Position numbers and translations under genes: made by a program. Below are positions 41,086 to 51,433 of a stretch of 64,000 bases of DNA, piece after piece. This DNA is from Clostridiales bacterium (GTDB taxonomy: Bacteria > Bacillota > Clostridia > Christensenellales > Borkfalkiaceae), in the NCBI GenBank assembly GCA_015069615.1, contig SVIF01000002.1, positions 1 through 64,000 on the forward strand, in the 5' to 3' direction. The notes under the pieces are model-generated. The model worked only from the letters and a program-made list of their open reading frames with translations, had not been told where the DNA came from and made no database searches. Position 1 is the first letter of the stretch, and the number at the start of each line of letters is the position of its first letter.

Positions 41086-41577
41086 ATGGTAGTTTTAGGT
41101 ATTGACCCGGGGCTTGCAACCCTTGGCTACGGAGTGTTAAAAAAGGAACGCGGTACAATTACCGTTTTAGATTACGGCGTAATCTTAACCCCTAAGGAGG
41201 AACGCCTTCCTCAGCGCTTACTCCGCATTGAACGTGGTCTTACCGAAATTATTGAAAAATTCCACCCCGACGAAGTGGCGATGGAAGAATTATTCTTCAC
41301 CAACAACAAAACCACGGGTATCGCGGTTGCGGAAGCGCGCGGGGTAGCCCTTCTTACTTGCGTAAAAAACGTACCTAAACTGTTTGAATATACCCCCATG
41401 CAAATTAAACAAGGCCTTACGGGTTACGGTAGGGCAGATAAGCAACAAATGCAACAAATGGTAAAACTGCTGTTAAAACTAAAAAGCGTTCCCAAGCCGG
41501 ACGACGCGGCGGACGCGTTGGCAGTAGCCCTTTGCCACACCAACGCTAGCAGGCTTTCGGGCGCGTTTATGATGTAG
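41086..41577 (+). CDS. ruvC: Holliday junction endonuclease RuvC
   Basis: Resolves Holliday junctions by paired nicks together with RuvAB. The four metal-binding acids are Asp7 (GIDPG), Glu67 (MEELFF), Asp140 and Asp143 (PDDAADALAVALCH). I use ATG 41086 with GGGAG upstream; frames from 41026 or 41056 would overlap or crowd the promoter -10. 164 residues, normal. Head of ruvC-ruvA-ruvB-queA. Confidence 0.95.
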   Translation: MVVLGIDPGLATLGYGVLKKERGTITVLDYGVILTPKEERLPQRLLRIERGLTEIIEKFHPDEVAMEELFFTNNKTTGIAVAEARGVALLTCVKNVPKLFEYTPMQIKQGLTGYGRADKQQMQQMVKLLLKLKSVPKPDDAADALAVALCHTNASRLSGAFMM

Positions 41578-41600
41578 CGATAGACAAAGAAGGAGTAGTT

Positions 41601-42191
41601 ATGATAGGATTTTTAGAAGGCAAAGTGATGTACGCCGAAAACGGAACGGTTCTTTTGTTTACGAACGGCGTTGGATACGAAGTATCCTGTTCGGGTGCAG
41701 CGTTTGCTTCTTTGGTGAATAACGAAGTGGGTTCGGTGTTTACGTATTTGCAAGTGCGTGAGGACGGACTCTCCCTATTCGGCTTTATTTCCCCCGAAGA
41801 AAAGGATTTATTCTTAAAACTCGTTACCGTTTCGGGCGTAGGTCCAAAACTTGCCATTACTATTTTAACCTACCTTGATGCGGACGATTTGGCTTCGGCA
41901 ATCGCGGCGGGGGATTTGCGCAAACTTTGTACGGTAAAGGGTCTTGGTAAAAAAACCGCCGAACGTATCGTTTTGGATTTGCAAGAACAACTCACTTCGG
42001 TTGCTTTCCCCACGGCGGCGAAAAAGGACTTAAAAAAGAAGGAAACTTCGGCGGATATGGATACGCTGTTAACCCTAACTGCGCTTGGTTTTACCGCGCA
42101 AGAAAGCAAGGAAGCGTTGTCCGCTGCAAAGGAAGCGGGCATGAAAACCCCCGAACAACTGTTGGCGTTTGCCTTAAAACATATTCGTTAA
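41601..42191 (+). CDS. ruvA: Holliday junction DNA helicase subunit RuvA
   Basis: Tetrameric junction-binding protein that loads RuvB. OB-fold N-terminus MIGFLEGKV...GVGYEVSCS, helix-hairpin-helix motifs LVTVSGVGPKLAITIL and LCTVKGLGKKTAERIVLDL, and the C-terminal RuvB-binding three-helix domain after a charged linker (about 145-196). 196 residues, normal. 23 bases after ruvC, 12 before ruvB. Confidence 0.96.
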   Translation: MIGFLEGKVMYAENGTVLLFTNGVGYEVSCSGAAFASLVNNEVGSVFTYLQVREDGLSLFGFISPEEKDLFLKLVTVSGVGPKLAITILTYLDADDLASAIAAGDLRKLCTVKGLGKKTAERIVLDLQEQLTSVAFPTAAKKDLKKKETSADMDTLLTLTALGFTAQESKEALSAAKEAGMKTPEQLLAFALKHIR

Positions 42192-42203
42192 AGGAATTTG
42201 GGT

Positions 42204-43259
42204 ATGGATTACGAAAGTTATGAAAATGAAGATCGGTTGATGGACGGCGAACGCGCGTACGGGGAAGTGGAAAGCGAAAACGTTTTGCGTCCTCGTTCTA
42301 TGTCCGATTATATCGGGCAAACCGCCGTTAAGGAAAACTTGGAAATTTATATTCAAGCGGCAAAATTGCGCGGGGAAGCGTTAGACCACGTGCTGTTATA
42401 CGGCCCTCCGGGCTTAGGTAAAACCACTTTGGCGCACATTATCGCAAGCGAAATGGGTGTACAAGTGAAAGTAACCAGCGGCCCCGCAATCTCGCGCGCG
42501 GGGGACCTTGCGGCAATTTTATCCAACCTATCCGAAGGGGACGTGCTGTTTATTGACGAAATTCACCGCCTAAACCACTCGGTAGAAGAAATTTTATATC
42601 CCGCGATGGAGGACTTTTTCTTAGATTTCGTTATCGGTAAAGGCCCCACCGCAAGAAACGTAAGAATTCCCATTCCTAAATTCACCTTAATCGGCGCAAC
42701 CACCAGGGCAGGCATGCTTTCTTCCCCCCTGCGTGATCGTTTCGGCGTTATTTGTCGTTTGGAAATGTATGATAAAAAGAATTTGTCGGATATCGTTCTA
42801 CGCGCCGCAAAAACCTTGGGTAGCAGTATCAATCAGGATGCCGCCGAAGAAATTGCAATGCGCTCGCGCGGAACGCCCCGTATTGCCAACCGCTTATTAA
42901 AACGCGTTCGCGATTTTTCCATGGTGCGCGGGCTTCCTTCTATTAACCTAGAAGTAACCAAGGAAGCGCTTGACCGTATGGAAATTGACGAATACGGCTT
43001 GGATAGAACGGATATTAAACTTTTAACCACAATGATCGATCATTTTGGCGGCGGCCCTTGCGGTTTGGAAACGCTTGCAGCCGCCATTAACGAAGACGCG
43101 AATACCATTGAGGACGTATACGAACCCTATCTTTTGCAACAAGGTTTCATTTCGCGTACGCCCCGCGGTAGGGTATGCTTAAAACTGGCTTACGAACACT
43201 TAAATAAGCCCATCCCCAAAACGTTGCAAGAACAACTTGCTTTAGGCAAGAACGGGTAA
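42204..43259 (+). CDS. ruvB: Holliday junction branch-migration ATPase RuvB
   Basis: AAA+ hexameric motor of branch migration. [12 protein letters not shown] is the family start, Walker A GPPGLGKT (67-74), Walker B FIDEIHRL, sensor [18 protein letters not shown], and the C-terminal winged helix [11 protein letters not shown]. Start at ATG 42204, eight bases after AAAGGA; a TTG six bases earlier is too close to that site. 351 residues. Confidence 0.96.
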   Translation: MDYESYENEDRLMDGERAYGEVESENVLRPRSMSDYIGQTAVKENLEIYIQAAKLRGEALDHVLLYGPPGLGKTTLAHIIASEMGVQVKVTSGPAISRAGDLAAILSNLSEGDVLFIDEIHRLNHSVEEILYPAMEDFFLDFVIGKGPTARNVRIPIPKFTLIGATTRAGMLSSPLRDRFGVICRLEMYDKKNLSDIVLRAAKTLGSSINQDAAEEIAMRSRGTPRIANRLLKRVRDFSMVRGLPSINLEVTKEALDRMEIDEYGLDRTDIKLLTTMIDHFGGGPCGLETLAAAINEDANTIEDVYEPYLLQQGFISRTPRGRVCLKLAYEHLNKPIPKTLQEQLALGKNG

Positions 43260-43263
43260 AACT

Positions 43264-44286
43264 ATGCTTACCGTAAAAGATTTTGATTATTTTTTGCCCG
43301 AAGAACGCATTGCGCAAACCCCCGTTTACCCACGGGATTCTTCCCGACTTTTGGTATATAATACCAAAACTATGGAAACCGAACACCGCGTTTTTTCGGA
43401 CGTATACGATTATTTAAAGGCGGGGGACGTTTTAGTTATCAATAATACCAAAGTAATCCCTGCGCGTATTTTTGCCAAAACGCCCTTTGGCGGAAAGGTG
43501 GAACTACTCCTTCTTCGCAGACTAGAAGGGGACGACTGGGAAGTCATGGTAAAGCCGGGGAAAAAGGCGAAAAAAGGGGTGGTTTTAACCGTAGACGAAA
43601 CCCTTTCGGTAACCGTTGGCGACACGCTGGAAGAAGGTTTGCGTCGCGTTACTTTCTCGTACCAAGGTGTGTTTGAGGAAGTTTTATCCAAGGTTGGCAC
43701 TATGCCCTTGCCCCCCTATATTCGCAAAAAATTAGAAGATCAATCCCGTTATCAAACGGTGTACGGAAAAATCAACGGTTCGGCGGCGGCGCCTACGGCG
43801 GGCTTGCATTTTACCCCCGAATTACTCCAGAAAATTAAGGATAAAGGGGTTATCGTTACCGAAGTTTTGCTGCACGTTGGTTTGGGTACTTTTCGCCCCG
43901 TTAAGGAAGAAATCGTAACCGACCACGTAATGCACGCCGAATATTACGAAGTTACTAAGGAAGCTGCAGAAATCGTCAACCTTGCCAAAAGGGAAGGCCG
44001 CCGCGTTATTGCGGTGGGAACCACCTCCGTTCGCACCTTGGAAACGGTAGCAAACGAAGATGGAACGATTACCGCAGGTAGCGGGGATACGCAAATTTTC
44101 TTATACCCGCCATACAAAATGAAATGTGTGGAAGGCTTAATCACTAATTTTCATCTGCCTAAAAGCACCCTTCTAATGCTCGTTTCTTGTATCACGGGAA
44201 GGGAAGAACTGCTAAAAGTGTATAAGGAAGCGGTGGAAAGGGAATATCGTTTCTTCTCCTTTGGCGACGCGTGTCTGTTCTTATAA
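43264..44286 (+). CDS. queA: tRNA preQ1 ribosyltransferase-isomerase
   Basis: Transfers the ribosyl moiety of AdoMet to preQ1 in tRNA to give epoxyqueuosine. FDYFLPEERIAQTPVYPRDSSRLLV, INNTKVIPARIFA, GSAAAPTAGLHFTPELL and VGLGTFRPVK are family signatures, ending FGDACLFL. 340 residues, normal. Starts four bases after ruvB; with tgt downstream it covers queuosine synthesis. Confidence 0.96.
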   Translation: MLTVKDFDYFLPEERIAQTPVYPRDSSRLLVYNTKTMETEHRVFSDVYDYLKAGDVLVINNTKVIPARIFAKTPFGGKVELLLLRRLEGDDWEVMVKPGKKAKKGVVLTVDETLSVTVGDTLEEGLRRVTFSYQGVFEEVLSKVGTMPLPPYIRKKLEDQSRYQTVYGKINGSAAAPTAGLHFTPELLQKIKDKGVIVTEVLLHVGLGTFRPVKEEIVTDHVMHAEYYEVTKEAAEIVNLAKREGRRVIAVGTTSVRTLETVANEDGTITAGSGDTQIFLYPPYKMKCVEGLITNFHLPKSTLLMLVSCITGREELLKVYKEAVEREYRFFSFGDACLFL

Positions 44287-44369
44287 ACTGCGCAATACGG
44301 CGTTACTGCTTTGCGTTTTGACTTCAATAACCAAAAGGTTTATTTCATCCAAAACGCTACGCGAGCCTT

Positions 44370-44446
44370 GTCTTGCTTGTTTCTAAAAACAGACAAAAAC
44401 GAATCCCTTGGGTTTTTCTCGCGCCCCGTCTTGCTCGCTTCTAAAA
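44370..44446 (+). repeat. Imperfect 19-base direct repeats between queA and tgt
   Basis: GTCTTGCTTGTTTCTAAAA (44370-44388) and GTCTTGCTCGCTTCTAAAA (44428-44446), two mismatches, 58 bases apart, in an otherwise gene-free 222-base gap (44287-44508). A possible TATAAT at 44462-44467 has only a poor -35. Confidence 0.6.
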
Positions 44447-44478
44447 CCAAGTGGATGTTTCTATAATGTATTCAACAC

Positions 44479-45627
<1,149 letters not shown>

Positions 45628-45642
45628 TTTATCCGTTTTCGC

Positions 45643-45671
45643 TTGCAAAAATTATGAAAATAGGGTAGAAT
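45643..45671 (+). promoter_or_regulatory. Promoter of yajC
   Basis: TTGCAA (45643-45648), 17 bases, TAGAAT (45666-45671). Confidence 0.7.
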
Positions 45672-45705
45672 ATCTATATTCCAAAATATTGAAAGGAGTA
45701 AAAAC

Positions 45706-46092
45706 ATGTTATTTTTAGCAGAAAAAACGAATTATACCAGTTGGATTTTCGTGGGCGTACTCATTGTGCTTTTAGTTGCATACTTCGTATGGTCCTCTAA
45801 GTCCATGAAAAAGAGAGAAGAAGAAAGAAGAAAAACGATTGATGAATCTTTACGTCCTGGCGTAGAAATTTTAACTATCGGTGGTATCACGGGGGTTATC
45901 GTAGAACTTTCGGAAGACGGTAGATATTTCACCATTGAAACAGGTACCGAAGACATGAAGTCCTACATTAAGTTTGACCGCGTTGCCTTCCATTCCATCG
46001 TTATTCACGAAGAACCCATGCAAGAAGTTTTTGAAGGGGAAGCAACCCAAGTGGAAACCGAAGAAACTGCAACCGAAGAAACCGCAGAATAA
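45706..46092 (+). CDS. yajC: Preprotein translocase auxiliary subunit YajC
   Basis: Single-pass membrane protein that associates with SecDF. Helix IFVGVLIVLLVAYFVWSS (about 11-28), then MKKREEERRKTIDESLRPGVEILTIGGITGVIVELS, the conserved YajC core. The acidic tail (EGEATQVETEETATEETAE) is common. 128 residues. AAGGAG site. Upstream of secD/secF as in many bacteria. Confidence 0.94.
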   Translation: MLFLAEKTNYTSWIFVGVLIVLLVAYFVWSSKSMKKREEERRKTIDESLRPGVEILTIGGITGVIVELSEDGRYFTIETGTEDMKSYIKFDRVAFHSIVIHEEPMQEVFEGEATQVETEETATEETAE

Positions 46093-46111
46093 TTTTTCAG
46101 TTCTAAAACAA

Positions 46112-46153
46112 GCGCCTTCGCAATACCATATGGTATAGCGGAGGTGTTTTTTT
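46112..46153 (+). terminator. Terminator-like hairpin that also masks a ribosome site
   Basis: CGCCTTCGC and GCGGAGGTG arms flank the palindrome ATACCATATGGTAT, followed by TTTTTTT. The 3' arm contains GGAGGTG, the Shine-Dalgarno of the next gene, whose ATG directly follows the T-run. So the same element can end yajC transcripts and hide the next start. Confidence 0.75.
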
Positions 46154-46531
46154 ATGTCCGAATCGTTCTTATCAGTTGTTCTGCAAATCATAAAATCCGT
46201 AATTATCAGTTTAATTTTTCTCTTTTTTGGTGTAACCGCGCTATCACTTATCGTAAACACGGCAAACTTAAGTGTAAGCGTTTTGCATCCCGTGGTGCAA
46301 GTGCTTAAACCCGTTGCAATTCTTACTGGCGTGCTTTGCGGTGTTCGCGGCACACAGGGGGCTTTGAAAGGATTATTTGCAGGTGCTCTTGCCTTTGCAA
46401 CGGTGTATCTAATCCTTGCTTTTATGGGAAACGGCAGGTACGTTTTTCGTTCTGTGTTGATTGATTTTCTCGCGTTCTTGCTGTTCGGTGTATGTTCGGG
46501 CATTCTTGCTATAAGCTTAAAAAATAGGTAA
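46154..46531 (+). CDS. TIGR04086/YrzE-like membrane protein
   Basis: 125 residues, four membrane helices (VIISLIFLFFGVTALSLIV, VAILTGVLCGVRGTQGALKGLFAGALAFATVYLILAF, LIDFLAFLLFGVCSGILAI). The central glycine-rich LCGVRGTQGALKGLFAGAL is typical of the TIGR04086 family, and Bacillus yrzE holds the same place after yajC (yrbF). Function unknown. Its Shine-Dalgarno lies in the hairpin at 46112-46153. Confidence 0.75.
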   Translation: MSESFLSVVLQIIKSVIISLIFLFFGVTALSLIVNTANLSVSVLHPVVQVLKPVAILTGVLCGVRGTQGALKGLFAGALAFATVYLILAFMGNGRYVFRSVLIDFLAFLLFGVCSGILAISLKNR

Positions 46532-46554
46532 ATTTAACCCATATTCATCTTTAA

Positions 46555-46590
46555 CCCCCGTTTTTGCGTAAAACGGGGGAAATTTTTTCC
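46555..46590 (+). terminator. Terminator before secD
   Basis: CCCCCGTTTT (46555-46564) pairs with AAAACGGGGG (46570-46579), then AAATTTTTTCC. Confidence 0.88.
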
Positions 46591-46608
46591 TTTTTTAACA
46601 AAAAAAGA

Positions 46609-46637
46609 TTGACTAATTTTCCGTTTAGATATATAAT
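46609..46637 (+). promoter_or_regulatory. Promoter of secD-secF
   Basis: TTGACT (46609-46614), 17 bases, TATAAT (46632-46637). Confidence 0.85.
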
Positions 46638-46680
46638 GGTTTGGTACGAATTGTATACACAAATTTTTCAGGAGGCAACG

Positions 46681-47988
46681 ATGAAAAAAAGAAAAGCAAT
46701 ATCGTTATTGGTTTTGTCCGTCATCGTCTTGGCGCTTTGGGGATTTTTGACATTCGCGTCTTTCCAAATTCCCGAATACACCATTGGCGGTAGAACGTAC
46801 GTCAATAACTATGATTCGGTTATGTCCAGCATTGATTTGGGCATTGACCTTGAAGGGGGCGTTTACGTGGTTTTACGCGTAGATCCCGAAGCAACGAAGG
46901 ATATGTCCAGCCGTGAGATTGAAGACGGGATTAACGGTTCTATCTCCATTTTGCGTACTCGTTTGGACGGCAAGGGTTATACCGAAGCAACCATCCAACG
47001 CGTAGGGGATGATCAAATTCGTATTGAAATCCCTGCGGTAGACAATGCGGAAGAAGTGTTTGATATTATCGGCAAAACCGCACAACTGGAATTCCGTGAT
47101 GCGAACGGAGAAGTAATTTTAACGGGCGACCTGGTTAAAAAGGCGTACGTTACGATGGACGATAACTCGCAATACGCCGTAGGTTTGGAATTCAACAAGG
47201 AAGGTACGCAAAAGTTTGCGGACGCTACCACCTCTGCAGCAAGTTCCAATGCGAAAATCGGTATTTACGTGGACGATGAACTGTTAACCGAACCTACGGT
47301 AAACGAAGCAATTACCACGGGTAGCGCAATCATCACGGGGCAATACACCTACGATACCGCTTACGACTTAGCAATGCAAATCAACAGCGGTGCGTTAAAA
47401 CTTCCCTTAATCACGGTGGAACCCCGCGTAATTTCTTCCACGCTTGGTGAAGAAGCGCTTTCTTCGGGTTTACTTGCAGGTGCAATCGGTTTAATTCTTA
47501 TCTTGGTTTATATGGCGGTTGTATATCGTGGTTTGGGCTTGGTTGCAGACCTTGCGCTTATCTTCTACGTATTCGTAGTTCTTTTGTTCTTGGCAATTCT
47601 GCCCTTCATCCAATTAACCCTTGCGGGTATCGCGGGCGTTATCCTTGGTATCGGTATGGCGGTTGACGCGAACGTTATTATCTTTGAAAGAATTAAGGAC
47701 GAATACTCGCTCGGTAAGGAATTTGAAGTAGCCGTAAAGGAAGGTTTCAAAAAATCCACCGTTGCTATTTTGGACGCGAACGTTACCACGCTTATCGCGG
47801 CAATCGTTCTTTGGATTTTGGGTAACGGTACCGTACAAGGATTTGCTATGTCCCTTGTAGTTTCTATCGTTCTTTCCTTCATTTCCGCGGTTCTTGTTTC
47901 CAAATTCTTCCTTAAAATATTCGCTGCGTTCGGCAAAAACGAAAAGTTCTTCGGCCTTGCTAAGCGCAACGTGGAAAAGGAGGCGTAA
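46681..47988 (+). CDS. secD: Protein translocase subunit SecD
   Basis: Membrane component that uses the proton gradient to help release exported proteins. First helix at 7-25, then LGIDLEGGVYVVLRVDP, a P1 domain (QRVGDDQIRIEIPAV), and C-terminal helices with GLLAGAIGLILILVYMAVVYR, AGVILGIGMAVDANVIIFERIKDE. Start is ATG 46681 after AGGAGG and downstream of the promoter; a frame extending to 46564 precedes the promoter. 435 residues; SecD and SecF are separate here, unlike fused SecDF of Bacillus. Confidence 0.95.
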   Translation: MKKRKAISLLVLSVIVLALWGFLTFASFQIPEYTIGGRTYVNNYDSVMSSIDLGIDLEGGVYVVLRVDPEATKDMSSREIEDGINGSISILRTRLDGKGYTEATIQRVGDDQIRIEIPAVDNAEEVFDIIGKTAQLEFRDANGEVILTGDLVKKAYVTMDDNSQYAVGLEFNKEGTQKFADATTSAASSNAKIGIYVDDELLTEPTVNEAITTGSAIITGQYTYDTAYDLAMQINSGALKLPLITVEPRVISSTLGEEALSSGLLAGAIGLILILVYMAVVYRGLGLVADLALIFYVFVVLLFLAILPFIQLTLAGIAGVILGIGMAVDANVIIFERIKDEYSLGKEFEVAVKEGFKKSTVAILDANVTTLIAAIVLWILGNGTVQGFAMSLVVSIVLSFISAVLVSKFFLKIFAAFGKNEKFFGLAKRNVEKEA

Positions 47989-47991
47989 GTT

Positions 47992-48987
47992 ATGGGTAAC
48001 ATTATGAAAAAACCGTTACACGTAGCGGAAAAGAAAAAGTTCTGGTTTATCGGTAGCGCATCCCTTATCTTAATCGGTTTGCTGGTTATCATTATCTTTG
48101 GTTTGAACCTGGGTATCGACTTTACGGGTGGTGCAACCTTAAAGGTAAACACGGGCGCGTACATCGAAGCGTCTGACGCAAACGCAACGCAAGTAAAAAA
48201 TATCGTAGATGCTTCCTTAAAAGCGCACGGCTTAAAATCCGAAACCATCCAAAAATCTGGCTCGGGTGCCGTTGCTGGCTACGAATTTAAGATGCAGTTA
48301 AAATTGAACGGTAAGAATGCTTCGGATACGGATTTCTTTGCCGCTTTGGACGAAGTAAAGGCGGAATTAGAAGCGGATCTCGTTGCAATCGACGGCATTG
48401 ATAAAGTGGAAATCACCTATGATGCAGCGGGTGCTGTTGCAACCAAGCAACTTGTAACCAGCACGATGCTTGCTTTGATTATCGCGCTTGCGCTTATCTT
48501 GGTATATATCGTTATTCGCTTTACGTTCAGCAGTGCAATCGCTGCAATCGTTGGCTTAACGCACGACGTACTCGTGATGCTTGCAATTTGCGCAATCTTC
48601 CGCGTGCAGATTAACACCTATTTCATCGCAGCGGTATTAACCATCGTTGGTTACTCCATCAACAATACAATTATTGTGTTTGACCGTTTGCGTGAAAATA
48701 AGGCGCTTATGCCAGATGCAACGGATACCGAACGCGTAAACGTGTCTATCTCTCAAATGATGAACCGTATGATTCACACCTCCTTAACCACCTTATTCGT
48801 TATGGTTATTTTGGTTGTGCTTGGTGTTACTTCCATTCGTGAATTTGGTATTCCCATTATCGTTGGTTTGCTTGCTGGTACCTACTCCTCCATCTGCATT
48901 GCAGGGCCTTTATGGACGGTCTTGAACGGTTGGGGCGCAGCTATCAAAAACAAGCGTAAATATAAAGCGAAAAAAGCCGAAAAGTAA
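47992..48987 (+). CDS. secF: Protein translocase subunit SecF
   Basis: Partner of SecD. First helix IGSASLILIGLLVIIIFGLNLGIDFTGG (with the GIDFTGG signature), P4-type periplasmic domain about 45-150, then five helices with IVGYSINNTIIVFDRLRENK. 331 residues, normal. Three bases after secD; a terminator-like hairpin follows. Confidence 0.95.
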   Translation: MGNIMKKPLHVAEKKKFWFIGSASLILIGLLVIIIFGLNLGIDFTGGATLKVNTGAYIEASDANATQVKNIVDASLKAHGLKSETIQKSGSGAVAGYEFKMQLKLNGKNASDTDFFAALDEVKAELEADLVAIDGIDKVEITYDAAGAVATKQLVTSTMLALIIALALILVYIVIRFTFSSAIAAIVGLTHDVLVMLAICAIFRVQINTYFIAAVLTIVGYSINNTIIVFDRLRENKALMPDATDTERVNVSISQMMNRMIHTSLTTLFVMVILVVLGVTSIREFGIPIIVGLLAGTYSSICIAGPLWTVLNGWGAAIKNKRKYKAKKAEK

Positions 48988-49002
48988 TTCAGGCAACTTG
49001 GT

Positions 49003-49031
49003 AAGGCGGGCGTATGCTCGCCTTGCTTTTA
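49003..49031 (+). terminator. Probable terminator after secF
   Basis: AAGGCG-G-GC and GC-T-CGCCTT around GTAT, then GCTTTTATT. Confidence 0.65.
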
Positions 49032-49117
49032 TTACGGGAAACGTGTGGCGCATAGCCTAAATTTCCCCACTTTATCACTAAAGAATCACCTCTAAAACAA
49101 AATGATAGGGTATTGGT

Positions 49118-51433
49118 ATGAAAGAAATCGTTTACCGCAAACAATTAAACGAAGAAGAATTGGTGGAAATGCGTAAAATCGCTTCCGCCTTTTCCCTTTG
49201 CGAAGAAGCGGCAACCGTATTATATACCCGTGGGGTAAAGGACGTTTCTTCCGCCCGCGCATACCTTTATGCAGGCAAAAAGAACTTTGTCAATCCTTTT
49301 ACCCTTAAAAATATGGACGTTCTCGTGTCGCGCCTAAACGTGGCGAAGGAAAACGGCGAAACGGTAGTCGTTTTCGGGGACTACGACGCGGACGGCGTAT
49401 GCGCTACCTCTATTATGGTACGTGCGCTCGCGCACGAGGGGATCAACGTAATCCCCGTTCTGCCCGAAAGGGAGGATGGCTACGGGCTTTCCGAGGAGAT
49501 GATTGATCGGATTGCAGGGGAGTATTTCCCCGATTTGCTGATTACCGTAGACTGCGGGATTTCCAACAAAAACGAAGTAGAAATGCTCCTAGATGCGGGG
49601 ATTGACGTTATCGTAACCGACCACCACGAACTTCCCGAAGAACTTCCTTCCGTTCCCGTAATCAATCCCAAACTTCCCAATCAAGAATATCCCTACGATA
49701 ACTTGTGCGGGGCAGGCGTGGCTTTTAAAATTGCTTGCGCACTATGTGGGGAATGGGCGTACACTTTGGTGGATTTCGCTTGCCTTGCCACCGTTGCGGA
49801 TAGTATGACCGTAACGGGGGAAAACCGCGATATTATTGCGGAAGGCTTAAAACTATTTGAAAGTTCCGCCCTTCGTCCGCAGTTTAAATTGCTTTTATCG
49901 GGCAGTCGCGAAATTAGCGAAACCGCCCTTGCCTTTACGGTGGCGCCCAGATTAAACGCCGCGGGTAGAATGGGGGACGTAGCTTCCGCTTTGCAACTGT
50001 TTTTAACCGAGGACGAAGCCGAAATGGCAAGTTTGGCAAATCTGCTTGCCGAATATAACGTTCAGCGCCAAGTTGCGTGTGATGAAATGTATCGCACCGC
50101 AAAAACTTTATTATTGCAAAAGGGCGCTTATACCCCGGCAATCGTGCTGTATTCACCCGAATGGAAAGCAGGTTTTTTGGGTATCGTAGCATCGCGCTTG
50201 GCAGAAGAATACGCCCGCCCCGTTATCTTGTTTTGTAGCAAGGGGGAAGGTGTATTAAAAGGTAGCGTTCGCAGCGTGGAACGCATCAATATTTACGAAG
50301 CAATTTCTGCTGTAAAAGAATATACCGTAGAATTTGGTGGGCATGCGCAGGCGGCAGGCGTTTCGGTTCTCGAAAACAATTTATCTGCCTTTGAAACTGC
50401 GCTATACGACCAAATTATGAAAATCCGCGCGGAAGGAAGTGTTCTTCCCACCGTTCACGTAGAAAAGCAGGTAACCGAACCCTTTACCATGGAACTTGCT
50501 AAGGATTTAAAGCGGTTAGAGCCCTTTGGTGTAGGCAATCGCAAACCCTTATACGTAGTAGAAGTGGGTGCTGTGGCAACCCGGCCCTTAAAGGCGGAAT
50601 CCCCCCACTTATCTTTATCTACGCCCGTGATTGACGCACTTTATTTTGGTGGGGAAAAATACGCGGATATTTTGAAAAATCCCGTTAAAAAATCCTTGAT
50701 TTTTGAGCCGAACATCTCGGTTTTCAATAAAAAAGAATCCTTAAAAGCATATATACGCGAATTTATTCCCAGTAATCAGTACGGGGAAGAATGTAGATTA
50801 GCGTTCTTTAGAAAAACGCTTGCCGAAGCAAAAAAGGAAAGTTTATCTTTCCCGGCAGCCGCAAGTAAAGAAGAAACCGAAAATGCCTTGCACACCGCAT
50901 TGCAAACCCCTTACGGAACGCTTGTTGTGTGTCAAGATCCTAAAAATATGGAGCGTTTTGCAAGCGCAAAATTGCTTCCCGCCTACGCGTTCGCAAGCAA
51001 TTTTAACAATTTGCATAACTCCTTACTTCTTGCACCCGACGTTGATGCGGATACGCAAGAATATCACACCGTTATCTATCTGGATACCCCCTTATCTTAC
51101 GCGGGGAAATTCCGCGGTCAAACGGTGGTTATGCACGGCGTTCTTCCTTTCAAGGAAGAAATTATGGAGTTATCATTAAACCGCGCGGAGTTTTCTAAAG
51201 TGTTTACGGCGGTAAAAACCGCGGGTAAAATCTCCGCTTTTGACGGGCTTTCCGCATACCGCGCGTTGGGTGGGGAAAACCCCTACCAAGTGATTTTCGC
51301 AGTAGAATGTTTTTTAGAATTAGGTATTTTTGAAACTTTCGGTGGAACACTTGCCGTCAACAAACAAGTAAAAAATCCTTTAGAAAACAGTAAAATTTAT
51401 CAAACGGTAAAAAAATTGCAGGAAGAACTATGA
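49118..51433 (+). CDS. recJ: Single-strand DNA exonuclease RecJ
   Basis: 5'-3' exonuclease for repair and recombination. DHH phosphoesterase motifs: VVFGDYDADGVCAT, ITVDCGISN, VIVTDHHELPEE; then DHHA1 domain FGGHAQAAGVSV and an OB-like part. 771 residues, with a C-terminal extension (about 570-771) typical of Gram-positive RecJ. The end overlaps rel by four bases. In Bacillus apt lies between recJ and relA; it is absent here. Confidence 0.95.
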   Translation: MKEIVYRKQLNEEELVEMRKIASAFSLCEEAATVLYTRGVKDVSSARAYLYAGKKNFVNPFTLKNMDVLVSRLNVAKENGETVVVFGDYDADGVCATSIMVRALAHEGINVIPVLPEREDGYGLSEEMIDRIAGEYFPDLLITVDCGISNKNEVEMLLDAGIDVIVTDHHELPEELPSVPVINPKLPNQEYPYDNLCGAGVAFKIACALCGEWAYTLVDFACLATVADSMTVTGENRDIIAEGLKLFESSALRPQFKLLLSGSREISETALAFTVAPRLNAAGRMGDVASALQLFLTEDEAEMASLANLLAEYNVQRQVACDEMYRTAKTLLLQKGAYTPAIVLYSPEWKAGFLGIVASRLAEEYARPVILFCSKGEGVLKGSVRSVERINIYEAISAVKEYTVEFGGHAQAAGVSVLENNLSAFETALYDQIMKIRAEGSVLPTVHVEKQVTEPFTMELAKDLKRLEPFGVGNRKPLYVVEVGAVATRPLKAESPHLSLSTPVIDALYFGGEKYADILKNPVKKSLIFEPNISVFNKKESLKAYIREFIPSNQYGEECRLAFFRKTLAEAKKESLSFPAAASKEETENALHTALQTPYGTLVVCQDPKNMERFASAKLLPAYAFASNFNNLHNSLLLAPDVDADTQEYHTVIYLDTPLSYAGKFRGQTVVMHGVLPFKEEIMELSLNRAEFSKVFTAVKTAGKISAFDGLSAYRALGGENPYQVIFAVECFLELGIFETFGGTLAVNKQVKNPLENSKIYQTVKKLQEEL

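Noticed and set aside
46564-46680. Extended N-terminus of SecD
   Set aside because: It begins inside the terminator and precedes the promoter; ATG 46681 follows AGGAGG.
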